The notes under the pieces: generated by a model
Told to the model about the DNA's origin: nothing
The model's database searches: none
Seen by the model: the letters and a program-made list of their open reading frames with translations, nothing else
DNA from: Litsea cubeba
Taxonomy: Eukaryota; Streptophyta; Magnoliopsida; Laurales; Lauraceae
Assembly (NCBI GenBank): GCA_012931725.1
Contig: CM022949.1
Span: 31,015,235-31,079,234 of the forward strand
Length of the DNA: 64,000 nucleotides
Direction of reading: 5' to 3'
Part shown: positions 52,001 through 55,215 of the stretch, in pieces
Layout of the letters: each line of letters begins with the position of its first letter
Numbering within the stretch: position 1 is the stretch's first letter
Program-made: the position numbers and the translations under genes

Positions 52001-54658
52001 GCCATGTCCTCTATATTACTACAAACAAGAAAGAGATGATAAATTAGTAACAGGTGAAAAATGAAAAACAACTGAATGCCAAAATGATACTAAAAATTCA
52101 TATTTACATCATTTGATTTAAACTACACACATTACAATTGACGATTTTCTAGTTTTCACTATGTATAAATGAATAGTATGAAACATGTAAATTTAATAAA
52201 ACTACTAAATAAACATAATAAAATGAAACTTTCGGGGGCATTCTATACCACCTAAAATGGGCAGGAATTGTGCTAGAATTGGGGCCGGTATTAGGCCTAT
52301 AACAACTAGAATGAGCTGGAAGTGGGACCAGAATCTTTAGGGGGAGCATTCCATTATGCTCCAAGCCAAATTTGGAACGTTCCAACCAAATTCAGAACGG
52401 AACAGAATTGACAACTATGCATTGTACTCATAGGAAATGATGATGAGACAACCAAGCTTGGACGAACTTAGAAATCAAAGACCTTGGACTACTAAAATAT
52501 TTTCTTGGAATTGAGGTGGTAAGGTCTAAGAATGGGATTGTAATTTCACAACGGAAGTACACTCTTAACATTCTTGAAGAAACACGGAAGCTAGGAGCAA
52601 AACCAGCAGATACCCCAATTAAACAAAATCATGGATTACACTCAGAGACTGGGAAGTTCTTGCATGACAAAGGATGTACCAGAGATTGGTACAGAAGTTG
52701 ATCTGTTTGACACTTCGACTACCACCAGTGTTAATACATCGTGTGCAGTAAGGTTGGTTAGTCAATTCATGCATGCCTAAATAGATCATTGGTAGCAGTT
52801 CAGAGAATCGTTGGATACCTAAAAGGATCACAGGTCAAGGTATTTTGTATAAATCATATGGTCATGTAAAGGCAAAAGCTTATATTGATGCTGATTGGGC
52901 TAGATCTATTACTGATAGAAAGTCCACTAGAGGGTATCGTACTTTGGTTGGTGGGAATCTAGTATCCTAGAAGAGTAAGAAACAAGCTGTGACTGAAAAG
53001 TCAAGTGCAGAAGCTGAATATTGTGCTGTGCCACAAAGGTGTGGTGAGTTACTATGGTTAAGACTATTGTTGGAGGAGTTGGGATTCAAGCAAAATGGAC
53101 CTATGAGCTATGAGCCTATGACTATACTCAGACAGTACATCGACAATCAAACTTACCAATAATTTTGTTCATCGTAAAAAAGAATTTGTGAAAATTGATA
53201 GCCACTTTATCAGAGAAGAAGTTGAGAAAAAGGATATGCACTGGTATATGTAAACACAAATGATCAAGCTGCAGATTTTCTTACTAAAGCAGTTAACAGG
53301 AATAAATTAAAGATTATCTTGCCCAAGTTGGGTATAGTGAATACATATGCACCAGCTTGAGGGGTACCGTTATGAATCATAAGAGTACGAGTTACATGTA
53401 ACTTGTTTTATATTGGGAACACTGATATATAAGTATTAAGTAGGAAGCTAGGGTTTATTGTAATTTGCATAAAGTGAAGAAATAAGATATAATAAGTGGT
53501 CATCCAACCCTATTGGGTTTATCGACCAATCTTTCCATGTCAAGCCCACTTCCTCTCCTCTATTATGGTTGTTTTTCTTCCATATTCTAAAAGAGAAAAC
53601 CCTAGATTCACATCTAAGTGTTTAACTTTAACATGATGTCCTCATCTAAAATTATAACTACAGAATAGTATTCATACAAAACGTGTACTTAATACAATAC
53701 ATGGCTTTACCAAAAAAAAAAATATATATATATATAGGGAGGTGCTCTTGTGAGAGACACTCTCACCTTACTATGAGAGATAAGGTGGGGGCCCTCACAT
53801 CCATTTCCAATGTCAACAACTTAAATGTGAGGGCCCCCACCTTTATCTCTCATAGTAAGGTGAGAGTGTCTCTCACAAGAGCACCTCCCATATATATATA
53901 TATATATATATAGATACAATATATGGAAAAAAGGTCATCAAAGTTAGCATGGAGCACACATAGAACTAAGAAAGTTGGAACTATCTCTATGATGTAGGTA
54001 TAGAGCTTCTAATGCGTACTGTGCTTCATCAAAAATCACAATGGCATCTTTTAGGTCAACTTCCATTGCTCGCCTAATTACTGGATTTATGATATAGCTG
54101 TATGGACAGAATACTAGCTGAGCTTCTTTCTCCAAATCGCGTGCTGCAAAATATGAACAACCTGCCAAAAGCAATCTACTGTAAAGCTATGAACAGAAAC
54201 ATCCAGCTTTCCACCAGCTTATAAAAGATAAATCCAACCTCTCATAGCCTGGCCAATTTTCACAAGATCTTCAATATCATGAGCCTCATGACAGCCACCT
54301 TCTTTAAGGGAATGATGATCTTTGACTCTATGTGCATTTCTGCTCAAGCGGTTGAGTGCTATTTGTTAAATGAACACCAGGAATAAAGCTATACCAAGAA
54401 TTTGAACAGTCTTATAAAGTAAAAAATCAGATGAAAACTCACTTAAATTCTAGGCATCTGATATTCTCAGGTCTATAGTCGTTCAAGAGCAGTTTACTGG
54501 AAAAAAATAAAAATGATCATACTTTAGCAGATAATAAAGACGGACAAAATAAAATTTCTTTTTGAATGTATTCTTTCAAGTTTCGAGCTTCACCACTCCT
54601 CATCAACATTCTCTTTCATAGATACATGCCCATTTGTACAATAGTGTTTCCGTGATGC
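2856..54658 (-). CDS. FANCJ: FANCJ/BRIP1-type DNA helicase, 26 exons found, 5' end missing
   Basis: ATP-dependent 5'-3' DNA helicase of the XPD/FANCJ iron-sulfur family, nuclear, expected to act in interstrand crosslink repair and recombination control. Exons (high to low): 54594-54658, 54443-54496, 54239-54339, 54020-54161, 51957-52018, 51722-51798, 51575-51645, 44259-44346, 44104-44176, 43938-44033, 42758-42866, 37796-37889, 37227-37310, 36984-37140, 31777-31982, 21867-21911, 20038-20066, 19832-19953, 9184-9231, 5962-6086, 5450-5779, 4964-5054, 3811-4784, 3668-3727, 2958-3080, 2856-2873. They total 3444 nt (1147 codons plus TGA) and all introns keep phase. Seen motifs: Fe-S region cysteines, DEAH (residues 118-121 of this partial protein), TSGTLSPM (311-318), SEGIDFSD (495-502), QAAGRCIRHR (556-565). 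Motif I exons are not in view. Junctions around 4784-5450 are the least certain. Symbol follows family resemblance recalled from plant FANCJ proteins. Confidence 0.88.
2958..3080 (-). CDS. FANCJ: FANCJ exon y
   Basis: Forty-one codons starting DLLITSGSNSTSQVSDLTSI and ending SSGGWITTKSK. Acceptor TTGTTTAG, donor GTTAGA. The SSGGW-TTKSK ending is a family-like C-terminal block. Confidence 0.83.
3668..3727 (-). CDS. FANCJ: FANCJ exon x
   Basis: Sixty nt encoding IILYVAHLVIKSHEQASKVK, after acceptor TCTGCAG and before donor GTATGC. In frame with both neighbours. Confidence 0.75.
3811..4784 (-). CDS. FANCJ: FANCJ exon w, large C-terminal Cys-rich exon
   Basis: Residues 757-1081. The first two thirds are Ser/Thr-rich and apparently disordered, with a basic SQKRR. 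The last third holds paired cysteines at about 928/931, 965/968, 1027/1030, 1038/1042/1047, 1054/1057 and 1063, including CSACQNPLG and CGIWCEEDGC. I infer metal binding. The arrangement resembles the C-terminal region remembered for plant FANCJ and differs from animal BRIP1. The 3' donor is GTATGC. The acceptor is either 4784 (CTCAAAG, fits the tentative exon) or 4800 (TTTCTCTAG, phase 0). Confidence 0.82.
4964..5054 (-). CDS. FANCJ: FANCJ exon v (tentative)
   Basis: After acceptor AATTTTAG the frame reads MEDANHPLLPYKQAFKEHMG then LSLNKAKENQ and stops at donor GTAATA. It is open in only one frame. Its phases link the exons at 5450 and 4784. No family block was recognised, so it could be skipped in the real transcript. 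Confidence 0.55.
5180..5272 (+). repeat. SINE-like scrap with B box
   Basis: Contains GGTTCTGGGTTCAAATCAC, a pol III B-box-like core, followed by an A-rich stretch. A similar scrap lies at 51858-51925 (GTTTTGGGTTCAAGTC). Both sit in FANCJ introns. Confidence 0.35.
5450..5779 (-). CDS. FANCJ: FANCJ exon u, C-terminal linker
   Basis: A 110-codon open stretch (ERHSQKGTDV at its start) after acceptor TTACTACAG. It is rich in Ser, Lys and Glu and looks disordered. The donor is uncertain: GTATCC at 5450 keeps phase 0 and fits the next exon, while GTATGA at 5466 is the stronger site but would put a stop in the next exon. Confidence 0.7.
5962..6086 (-). CDS. FANCJ: FANCJ exon t, end of helicase core
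   Basis: Encodes DERFREERNVSYISKWLRKS then IKQYDSFDMSLENLRAFF and LDIK. Acceptor TTATGCAG, donor GTCTGC. This closes the conserved helicase core. Confidence 0.92.
6370..7600 (-). mobile_element. degenerate copia fragment (RT end, RNase H, 3' LTR side)
   Basis: Minus-strand frames show copia blocks: an AGYSSADW-like block near 7240-7290, DNQSAIHIASNSVFHK near 6740-6800, and the region after it. A CTCAAGC polypurine-like site lies near 6550. Stops and frameshifts occur throughout, and a (GA)n tract splits it. No intact LTR pair. Confidence 0.6.
7085..7171. repeat. (GA)n microsatellite
   Basis: An uninterrupted GA run of about 87 bp. It opens long artefactual frames of alternating Arg-Glu on the plus strand. 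Confidence 0.98.
8090..8240. repeat. hAT-like terminal scrap
   Basis: AGAGTTGGCAAAAGCCAACC followed by CCCGACCCGACCCGC and later GGGTTGACCGCGGGTC. This is the look of plant hAT-type ends with subterminal GGGTCGG motifs. The second end was not found. Confidence 0.35.
8290..8470 (-). mobile_element. LINE reverse transcriptase C-terminal fragment
   Basis: Minus strand reads RLRWFGHVQCRRE, a signature near the end of plant LINE ORF2, then frameshifted GRGRPKRTW-like sequence. Short relic. Confidence 0.6.
9184..9231 (-). CDS. FANCJ: FANCJ exon s, motif VI core
   Basis: A 48-nt exon encoding GRCIRHRFDYGAIIFL. It carries the arginine fingers of motif VI. Acceptor TTTCTACAG, donor GTAATG. It is separated from the preceding exon by 10.6 kb of nested retrotransposons. 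Confidence 0.89.
9232..10589. other. FANCJ intron, no element recognised
   Basis: AT-rich, with many stops in all frames. No repeat termini or coding blocks were recognised. Confidence 0.5.
10590..10662 (+). mobile_element. LINE 3' end, part 1 (split by copia)
   Basis: Encodes the GQRGHGRKY-type frame shifted from the usual G-R-KRTWKEIL block. It continues at 15902 after removal of the copia and one AATAG duplication. Confidence 0.65.
10663..10921 (-). repeat. copia-A 3' LTR
   Basis: 259 bp. A purine tract (minus GCTTGAGAGGGGG, about 10922-10936) adjoins it and serves as the polypurine tract. Confidence 0.93.
10886..14091 (-). pseudogene. copia-A pol (protease-integrase-RT-RNase H), broken
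   Basis: The protease site reads YSGA instead of DSGA near 14050, so the catalytic Asp is missing, and a frameshift follows. The pieces at 13237-14067 and 12326-13264 hold GAG-pre-integrase and integrase (HTPQQNG-like block). 11648-12268 has LLLYVDDMIITG of RT. 11235-11777 and 10886-11407 hold RNase H (DSDWAGDVNDRRSTTG; ADNTSA-equivalent changed). At least four frame breaks. Confidence 0.85.
14092..15099 (-). pseudogene. copia-A gag, broken
   Basis: Starts at ATG 15097-15099 (MSSDRTVLGITVKLDGTNYP) and has the UBN2/DUF4219-type gag fold. A TGG-to-TAG stop lies near 14931. The CCHC zinc knuckle is interrupted by a frameshift after CNYC near 14380. Confidence 0.8.
15627..15638 (-). other. copia-A primer binding site
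   Basis: Minus TGGTATCAGAGC, complementary to the 3' end of initiator Met tRNA, abutting the 5' LTR. Confidence 0.9.
15639..15896 (-). repeat. copia-A 5' LTR
   Basis: 258 bp with TG...CA ends. The primer binding site lies next to it at 15627-15638. Confidence 0.93.
15902..16030 (+). mobile_element. LINE 3' end, part 2
   Basis: Continues the split LINE: LKECKLSEDLAQDRSKWRNK, then a stretch similar to the widespread plant LINE tail with GTCGACCCCAACACAGTTGG and a (GAT)n end. It resembles 55075-55215. Confidence 0.7.
16480..16773 (-). mobile_element. TRIM-like body joined to a copia LTR
   Basis: Next to the LTR at 16774 the minus strand has TGGTATCAGAGCGGGTTCC (primer site, 16762-16773), then sequence shared with the TRIM at 47270-47590, a purine tract (GAGGGGGAG) and the start of that TRIM's LTR (TGTTGGGAAGTCCCACATCC). 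So the PBS side carries a different LTR from the 3' side. Confidence 0.55.
16774..16998 (-). repeat. copia-B LTR, inverted copy
   Basis: 225 bp, TGTCAATACAGG...CTAACA on the minus strand. It is nearly identical to the plus-strand LTR at 19315-19539 but points the other way. Confidence 0.85.
17346..19305 (+). pseudogene. copia-B pol remnant (integrase end, RT, RNase H)
   Basis: 17346-18146 holds the integrase C-terminus and RT start and ends in a TGA that replaces the Trp of the W-PL-QMDVKNA block. 18159-18731 has LLVYVDDIIITG but lacks about 30 residues after DVKNA. 18741-18968 and 18943-19305 hold RNase H with ADADWAG and ADNTGA. Confidence 0.85.
19315..19539 (+). repeat. copia-B 3' LTR
   Basis: 225 bp after a run of nine or more G residues. 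The first bases are TATC instead of the TGTC of the inverted copy. Confidence 0.85.
19832..19953 (-). CDS. FANCJ: FANCJ exon r, start of motif VI
   Basis: Encodes TNIQVALKKKYNDTYKSSKN, LLSGSTWYCHQAFRALNQAA and the first base of Gly. Acceptor GTAAACAG, donor GTGGGG. QAAG opens motif VI. Confidence 0.9.
20038..20066 (-). CDS. FANCJ: FANCJ exon q, 29-nt exon
   Basis: Encodes IIVGIPFPN and two bases of the next codon. Acceptor AACCTAG, donor GTAGGT. Too short for any ORF listing; found from the IVVGIPFPN family block and the required phases (0 in, 2 out). Confidence 0.83.
20190..20335. repeat. small MITE-like inverted repeat
   Basis: TTCACCAGCGCAAAGTGCAC at the left is matched imperfectly by the inverse complement of the right end (TTCACCTGCACACATTATGC). 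No certain target duplication. Confidence 0.35.
21581..21668. repeat. (CT)n-(AT)n compound microsatellite
   Basis: CT run 21581-21650, followed by AT to about 21668. Confidence 0.98.
21867..21911 (-). CDS. FANCJ: FANCJ exon p, motif V
   Basis: A 45-nt exon encoding ASEGIDFSDANARAV. Acceptor CGTTGCAG, donor GTATCC. SEGIDFSD is the diagnostic motif V of XPD/FANCJ helicases. Confidence 0.86.
24469..24779 (-). repeat. copia-C 3' LTR
   Basis: 311 bp, next to the polypurine tract TGAGGGGGAG on the minus strand. Confidence 0.95.
24768..25623 (-). pseudogene. copia-C RNase H end, frameshifted
   Basis: 24916-25623 continues with RT end and RNase H (ADADWAGCPDSRRSTTG, GDNTSATRIANNPVFHERTK). A second shift near 24930 moves to 24768-25103, which ends with the LADIFTKALPK block. 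Gag-pol of this element therefore sits in four pieces. Confidence 0.85.
25569..27977 (-). CDS. copia-C pol, main part (802 aa)
   Basis: Protease DSGAS at residues 36-40, GAG-pre-integrase, integrase with SDSGGEYMS and HTPQQNGIAERKNRH, then RT with DVKNAFLHGD, YGLKQAPRAW and LLVYVDDMIISG. The frame is lost just after FLGL near 25625, where the 24916-25623 frame takes over. Confidence 0.88.
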   Translation of the reverse strand: MHLWWSVPNSFSYSISCVSFICLPSSPITSSTWFLDSGASNHMTSVEHSFTDSNPYLGKEKITTANGDQLLMSGVGNITLSSVSGQSFTLSNVYFVPQLSANLLSVGQLIDDGYLVHFSSSGCVIQGRQTGKVIATGSKYGRLFLLDIGQHSFFASYSDFKQLWTVWHKRLGHVNNANLLSLFKFGDLDSKFDNKMISSFSQSKCETCCLSKSHILPFPVHNTRALAAFDIIHSDVWGIAPTLSRTGFKYYVTFIDDHSRYTWIYFMRMKSEVFSIFQKFYNMVQTQFQRAIKIVRSDSGGEYMSHEFSAFMSNKGIIHQKSCPHTPQQNGIAERKNRHILETVRTLLIASLVPPKFWCDAAQTAVYLINRLPSTVLGKTTPYGVLFGKNPSYSHLRVFGCLCFVHLPPNERTKLSPQAAKCIFLGYSPEHKGFLCYDQLEKRMRISRNVVFLEHIPFFSLHLDHHPLAVSYLPQFSESPSSPPLKVYVRRNKVPLLATPSPDPLPLLPTEFSGNNTSSDSTISLRRSSRPSVAPNRYGFPALFTSLDSTPIPTSYSQASKIAYWQDAMTEELVALEANQTWDLVPAPDGASIIGSKWMYSIKVHSDGSLDRYKARLVAQGYKQEYGIDYEETFAPVAKMTTVRTLLCVAAARNWPLWQMDVKNAFLHGDLRETVYLKPPPGYACPPKHVCKLKKALYGLKQAPRAWFDKFRAAILQAGFRQSHSDSSLFLRWTSKGYTFLLVYVDDMIISGNDNAGITDLKHHLTRHFRMKDLGPLTYFLGLSLCVTNQALGFFSANMRQI
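27872..28960 (-). CDS. copia-C gag (362 aa)
   Basis: Capsid-type gag starting MEKYDVIPIKFNGNNYMAWS, with the UBN2-like core and two zinc knuckles, CYECKGFGHLAKNC and CRYCKRSGHLIDDC (about residues 230-265). Two tandem knuckles are less usual than one in copia. It overlaps the pol frame by about 106 nt (27872-27977). Whether this is a mutation or a programmed shift cannot be told, but a single indel is simplest because copia normally has one frame. Confidence 0.85.
   Translation of the reverse strand: MEKYDVIPIKFNGNNYMAWSFHLKNFVEGQGLFGYLDGSIPKPATTDTKALATWAKENAKVITWILNSIDPSLAIALQAYAAACDMWGHLKNVYHQTNKARKFQLDSEIAKFSQGDKTVQEYYNGFLTLWTERDAMIIQSVSVGFLTEALKLQEETHISQFLMNLRSEFESVRSALMNREVTANLDTCFQEVLREELRLNSQRVILDEPKASLQAETALLATPNQKPTQCYECKGFGHLAKNCRKKLVCRYCKRSGHLIDDCRSLQRKNGPQQKQHPPTASRQHTPAAFQVQAPFPDSGSTSSGTVSMTPAQIQDLIQSTVTSAYASMCISGGRYQIPSPIAYPVFHSSAYLLHLLHLPPGF
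30110..30121 (-). other. copia-C primer binding site
   Basis: Minus TGGTATCAGAGC directly next to the 5' LTR. Confidence 0.92.
30122..30432 (-). repeat. copia-C 5' LTR
   Basis: 311 bp, identical by eye to the 3' LTR. Confidence 0.95.
31530..31612. repeat. short tandem duplication
   Basis: A unit of about 44-46 bp (AAATTTGCATTCTTTTG...GATAGAATAACAA) occurs twice with few differences, within a FANCJ intron. Confidence 0.7.
31777..31982 (-). CDS. FANCJ: FANCJ exon o
   Basis: Encodes EPRGNQDDFEHILKGYYDFI, then a basic linker (KRSAPWKLKRGNKR), then MESPQSSVNGAAFLAVFRGK. Acceptor TTGGCAG, donor GTGAAA. The block directly precedes motif V, which lies across a 9.9-kb intron. Confidence 0.9.
32600..33307. 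mobile_element. hAT-type nonautonomous element, copy 1 (GGATGAAAATAGC family)
   Basis: 708 bp. Left end CAAGGATGAAAATAGCG, right end inverse complement CATGGATGAAATTATCG (element written from 32600; the shared C may belong to the terminus). An 8-bp duplication ATTAAAAC flanks it. Both ends carry dense GTAGCGG motifs. The ~290-bp left end is the inverse complement of the right ends of the copies at 49227 and 56242. Confidence 0.8.
33863..34175 (+). mobile_element. TRIM retrotransposon, copy 1
   Basis: Terminal-repeat retrotransposon in miniature, 313 bp. The 70-bp LTRs are at 33863-33932 and 34106-34175 (TGTTAAGTAG...CTCTGACA). The primer site TGGTATCAGAGCC starts at 33933 and the purine tract GAGGGGGGG ends at 34105. 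The target duplication CTGAC is at 33858-33862 and 34176-34180. The 173-bp interior is non-coding and GC-rich with small inverted repeats. Confidence 0.92.
34280..36877 (+). mobile_element. second gypsy-like LTR (bounds approximate)
   Basis: Shares several blocks in order with the solo LTR at 22109: ACCTACCCATTGGACA, repeated TATAGGTCAGT motifs, and CCCCAATCCCAGGT near the end. It ends in ACGTCGTTACA at about 36877. The start could not be fixed and no duplication was found. Confidence 0.45.
36984..37140 (-). CDS. FANCJ: FANCJ exon n, motif IV
   Basis: Encodes DSLGASLEEIFKVVPDGALV and FFPSYNLLEKLCTRW onward, ending LSAQKCLFV plus one base. ALVFFPSY is the HD2 motif IV strand of the family. 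Acceptor TTATGAAG, donor GTAAGA. Confidence 0.92.
37227..37310 (-). CDS. FANCJ: FANCJ exon m
   Basis: Encodes LWAGAISTGPRNTQLNASYK then TADGYAFQ. It is exactly 28 codons. Acceptor ATTGCAG, donor GTATGG. Confidence 0.9.
37796..37889 (-). CDS. FANCJ: FANCJ exon l, motif III end
   Basis: Completes the Gly and encodes TLSPMSSFASELGVQFEAC then MEAPHVIDVESQ. Acceptor CAACCAG, donor GTGTGA. Length 94 nt. Confidence 0.9.
38105..38985 (-). mobile_element. copia RT/RNase H relic
   Basis: Minus strand reads RLDISYVVSMVSPLMHA (38670-38735), then a decayed RILKYLK-like stretch. Further on (38165-38265) comes VYMNVDWAYSFDDRRSATRY of RNase H, with about 300 bp of unrelated sequence between. Confidence 0.6.
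39415..40394. mobile_element. hAT-like nonautonomous element with TTCGG subterminal motifs
   Basis: 980 bp. Ends CAGTGTTGAGAAATTCGTTT and, inverted, CATAGTTACGATATTCGCTT. Flanks are CTATGGAT (39407-39414) and CTTTGGAT (40395-40402), an 8-bp duplication with one mismatch. Subterminal regions are full of TTCGG/CCGAA. The interior has a 33-base C run (40046-40078). Confidence 0.7.
40046..40078. repeat. poly-C tract, 33 C
   Basis: Thirty-three consecutive C on plus. The G-strand is minus. Length may be imprecise in any assembly. Confidence 0.9.
40735..40910 (+). mobile_element. Ty3/gypsy gag fragment
   Basis: Plus-strand frame MEYSNKFIELSNFVEELVAT, then MKKDRFIERLRPDIRKDV, matches the retrotransposon gag core (Y-KF-ELS-F---LVA... 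RF--GLRP-IR). Isolated piece with no LTRs. Confidence 0.65.
41525..42030. repeat. duplicated GCTAC-rich element
   Basis: Two direct copies of about 170 bp (41590-41755 and 41768-41935), both with AGCCAAGCAATTTTC and AAAGTTGTCT. They are bounded by GCTAC/GTAGC-rich ends like those of the hAT-type copies at 32600 and 49227. Termini not resolved. Confidence 0.5.
42758..42866 (-). CDS. FANCJ: FANCJ exon k, up to TSG of motif III
   Basis: Encodes LTHTLSLWCLNPALAF then KEIANLSLSVILTSG, with the Gly codon split. Acceptor GATGCAG, donor GTAGGT. SVILTSGTLSP is the XPD-family motif III block. Confidence 0.9.
42867..43937. other. FANCJ intron, no element recognised
   Basis: Contains two direct copies of a roughly 60-bp stretch around 43300-43350 and 43450-43500 (GAACAAATGGTGTTCCAT and GAACAAAATGGTGTTCCAT). 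Otherwise unremarkable. Confidence 0.45.
43938..44033 (-). CDS. FANCJ: FANCJ exon j
   Basis: Encodes GLFTSFRYFFSENGSHAIDY then QLALQRLVKRDA. Acceptor CATGCAG, donor GTGAGT. Length 96 nt, phase 1 in and out. Confidence 0.88.
44104..44176 (-). CDS. FANCJ: FANCJ exon i
   Basis: Encodes AIEAASDSESEIARLSSMAA then VTLE and the first base of Gly. Acceptor TTGAAAG, donor GTACTT. It matches the family segment before the Arch-domain GLF block. Confidence 0.86.
44259..44346 (-). CDS. FANCJ: FANCJ exon h
   Basis: Encodes WTGDKALKELQEAGISQEHF then PILQECATK. Acceptor CTCCATCCAG, donor GTATTC. Length 88 nt, phase 2 in and phase 0 out. Confidence 0.88.
45415..45575. mobile_element. 161-bp hAT-type MITE with 8-bp duplication
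   Basis: Termini CAATGTTGTAAAAATC and, inverted, CAGTGTTGTAAAAATC (15 of 16 equal). The duplication CCCCTTCC is at 45407-45414 and 45576-45583. The interior repeats GCCTAGGCGG and TTAATCCCCG. Confidence 0.85.
46600..46880 (+). mobile_element. probable LTR end plus primer site
   Basis: LTR-like stretch with CACTTGGTATATCAG and ATAAATAAGG (promoter-like), followed at 46865 by GGTATCAGAGCCC, a Met-tRNA primer site. No internal domains follow. Confidence 0.4.
47265..47591 (-). mobile_element. second TRIM family copy
   Basis: Two direct repeats of about 120 bp (about 47252-47372 and 47471-47591, sharing CCAACCCAAAAGCTTAAGCT and TTAGGCGATGTGGGATGTGG) flank about 95 bp. On minus the interior opens with TGGTATTGGAGC (decayed primer site) and ends in a GAGGGGAAG purine tract. 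Related to 16480-16773. Confidence 0.65.
47760..49218. other. FANCJ intron, no element recognised
   Basis: AT-rich with short frames only, no repeat termini found. Part of the 7.2-kb intron between 44347 and 51574. Confidence 0.45.
49227..50922. mobile_element. hAT-type nonautonomous element, copy 2
   Basis: 1696 bp. Termini CATGGATGAAAATAGC and, inverted, CAAGGATGAAAATAGC. The 8-bp duplication GGATACAG is at 49219-49226 and 50923-50930. The right ~290 bp matches copies 1 and 3. The interior differs and includes purine/pyrimidine tracts (49375-49610) and tandem-like repeats (49787-50280). Confidence 0.88.
49787..50280. repeat. degenerate tandem repeats inside hAT copy 2
   Basis: The unit GGGCACTTAATGGGCCC followed by AAGTTCTAAACAAAAATTAA recurs about six times at roughly 60-100 bp spacing. 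Confidence 0.75.
51575..51645 (-). CDS. FANCJ: FANCJ exon g
   Basis: Encodes GITSWMGRRKSTLKKHDFEH then SLS and a split Cys codon. Acceptor TGTTTAG, donor GTGAGT. The next intron is 7.2 kb. Confidence 0.85.
51722..51798 (-). CDS. FANCJ: FANCJ exon f
   Basis: Encodes LQKELGELCLAEG and VEIYQPLYDMIQ. The acceptor is ATTCAAG rather than the nearby TTTTGCAG, because only the former keeps frame with the preceding exon. The donor is GTAGGC. Confidence 0.85.
51957..52018 (-). CDS. FANCJ: FANCJ exon e, after DEAH
   Basis: The T after TTGTTTGTAG completes DEAH. It is followed by NIEDMAREAISLDVEEETLD and the donor GTGAGT. This matches the family block NIED-AR-A. Length 62 nt. Confidence 0.88.
52390..53640 (+). 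mobile_element. copia RT/RNase H relic with probable 3' LTR
   Basis: Plus strand reads IKDLGLLKYFLGIEVVRSKN, later DADWARSITDRKSTRGY and AADFLTKAVNRNKL, then a TTGAGGGG purine tract (53358-53366). LTR-like sequence follows to about 53640. Many stops. A different copia lineage from the other four. It lies in the intron that splits the DEAH codon. Confidence 0.7.
53737..53889. mobile_element. palindromic MITE in a (TA)n tract
   Basis: 153 bp. The left arm starts GGGAGGTGCTCTTGTGAGAG. The right arm is its inverse complement over about 64 bp with a single one-base difference. (TA)n lies directly on both sides (to 53736 and from 53890), so the target was probably TA-rich and the duplication size cannot be read. 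Confidence 0.88.
54020..54161 (-). CDS. FANCJ: FANCJ exon d, last Fe-S Cys and DEAH start
   Basis: Reads GCSYFAARDLEKEAQLVFC, then PYSYIINPVIRRAMEVDL, and ends inside the motif II codon (GCA CA, donor GTACGC). Reading on into the intron gives a false DEAQ. The next exon starts with T and restores His. The GCSYFAAR cysteine is the fourth Fe-S ligand position of the family. Confidence 0.92.
54239..54339 (-). CDS. FANCJ: FANCJ exon c, Fe-S domain
   Basis: Reads NAHRVKDHHSLKEGGC then HEAHDIEDLVKIGQAMR, the typical plant FANCJ block with the GGC cysteine. The acceptor GAGCAG has a weak pyrimidine tract; the donor is GTTGGA. Length 101 nt, phases fit. Confidence 0.86.
54443..54496 (-). CDS. FANCJ: FANCJ exon b, Fe-S domain
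   Basis: A T after the TTTTTTCCAG acceptor completes the Cys codon, then KLLLNDYRPENIRCLEF follows. The donor is GTGAGT. The exon is 54 nt and links by phase to both neighbours. Confidence 0.85.
54594..54658 (-). CDS. FANCJ: FANCJ exon a (first in window), Fe-S cluster start
   Basis: Encodes residues 1-22, beginning ASRKHYC and ending DEE plus a split Cys codon. The 5' boundary follows a TTTTCAG acceptor and the 3' end precedes GTGAAGC. In XPD-family helicases this block supplies the first iron-sulfur cysteines. It starts in phase 0, so at least one exon with the SRTHSQ-type block must lie upstream. Confidence 0.87.
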
Positions 54659-55074
54659 CTGAAAATGACAAGAGGGAACAGCAATTAATGCAAAATATTG
54701 AGGATGGTTGCCAGGGAAAATAGCTGTCACAAAATTAATCTCAATTTCAAAAATGAATAATGTAGGAAGCAGACTGTGTAAAAGAGCATCTGGATCCTGG
54801 AAATAAAAACCGAAAGCAAGCAGATGGACACTCATGCATGGGCACACATATACAGGGTGTCTAGAGATAAATTTCAACCAGCAGAGCTCTTTTTTACAAC
54901 TAGCCTGCAACGTTGATACTTTGATTAGGAAGAGTGTTGAGTTGGTAGACATGTTATAAAGAAGAGGTGGGCGAGCAACTGTGACTGAGCATACCTTGCT
55001 TACAAGAGACAAAGTAGATAGGAGAGAAGGCTAATGACCAAGGGTAAGGGTTTAAACTTCTTTATTTAAGAACA
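54659..55074. other. FANCJ intron, no upstream exon recognised
   Basis: Open on minus at 54659-55012 but without a helicase block; it looks like intron read-through. The exon with the SRTHSQ/VPMAVL-type block was not seen here or further right. Confidence 0.5.
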
Positions 55075-55215
55075 AGACATGCATGGAAATAGTAAGGATA
55101 GATCTAACGAAGTGCATCCTATCCTAGGATTTCGCTCAAGATAGATCTCAATGGAGAAACAGAATTCATGTAGCCAACCCAGAAAAGGCTTTGATGATAA
55201 TGATGATAATGCAAG
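55075..55215 (+). mobile_element. LINE 3' end, second copy
   Basis: Aligns with 15902-16030: GGATTTCGCTCAAGATAGAT, TCAATGGAGAAACAGAATTC and a (GATGATAAT) tail. The plus-strand frame 55151-55387 crosses the tail and is not taken as a gene. Confidence 0.65.

Noticed and set aside
53944..54174. DEAQ variant of motif II as a sign of a catalytically changed helicase
   Set aside because: The Gln comes from reading past the donor; the phase-matched next exon restores DEAH.
54590..55012. 140-residue minus frame as an independent gene
   Set aside because: Only its last 22 residues match FANCJ; the rest is intron read-through before a good acceptor.
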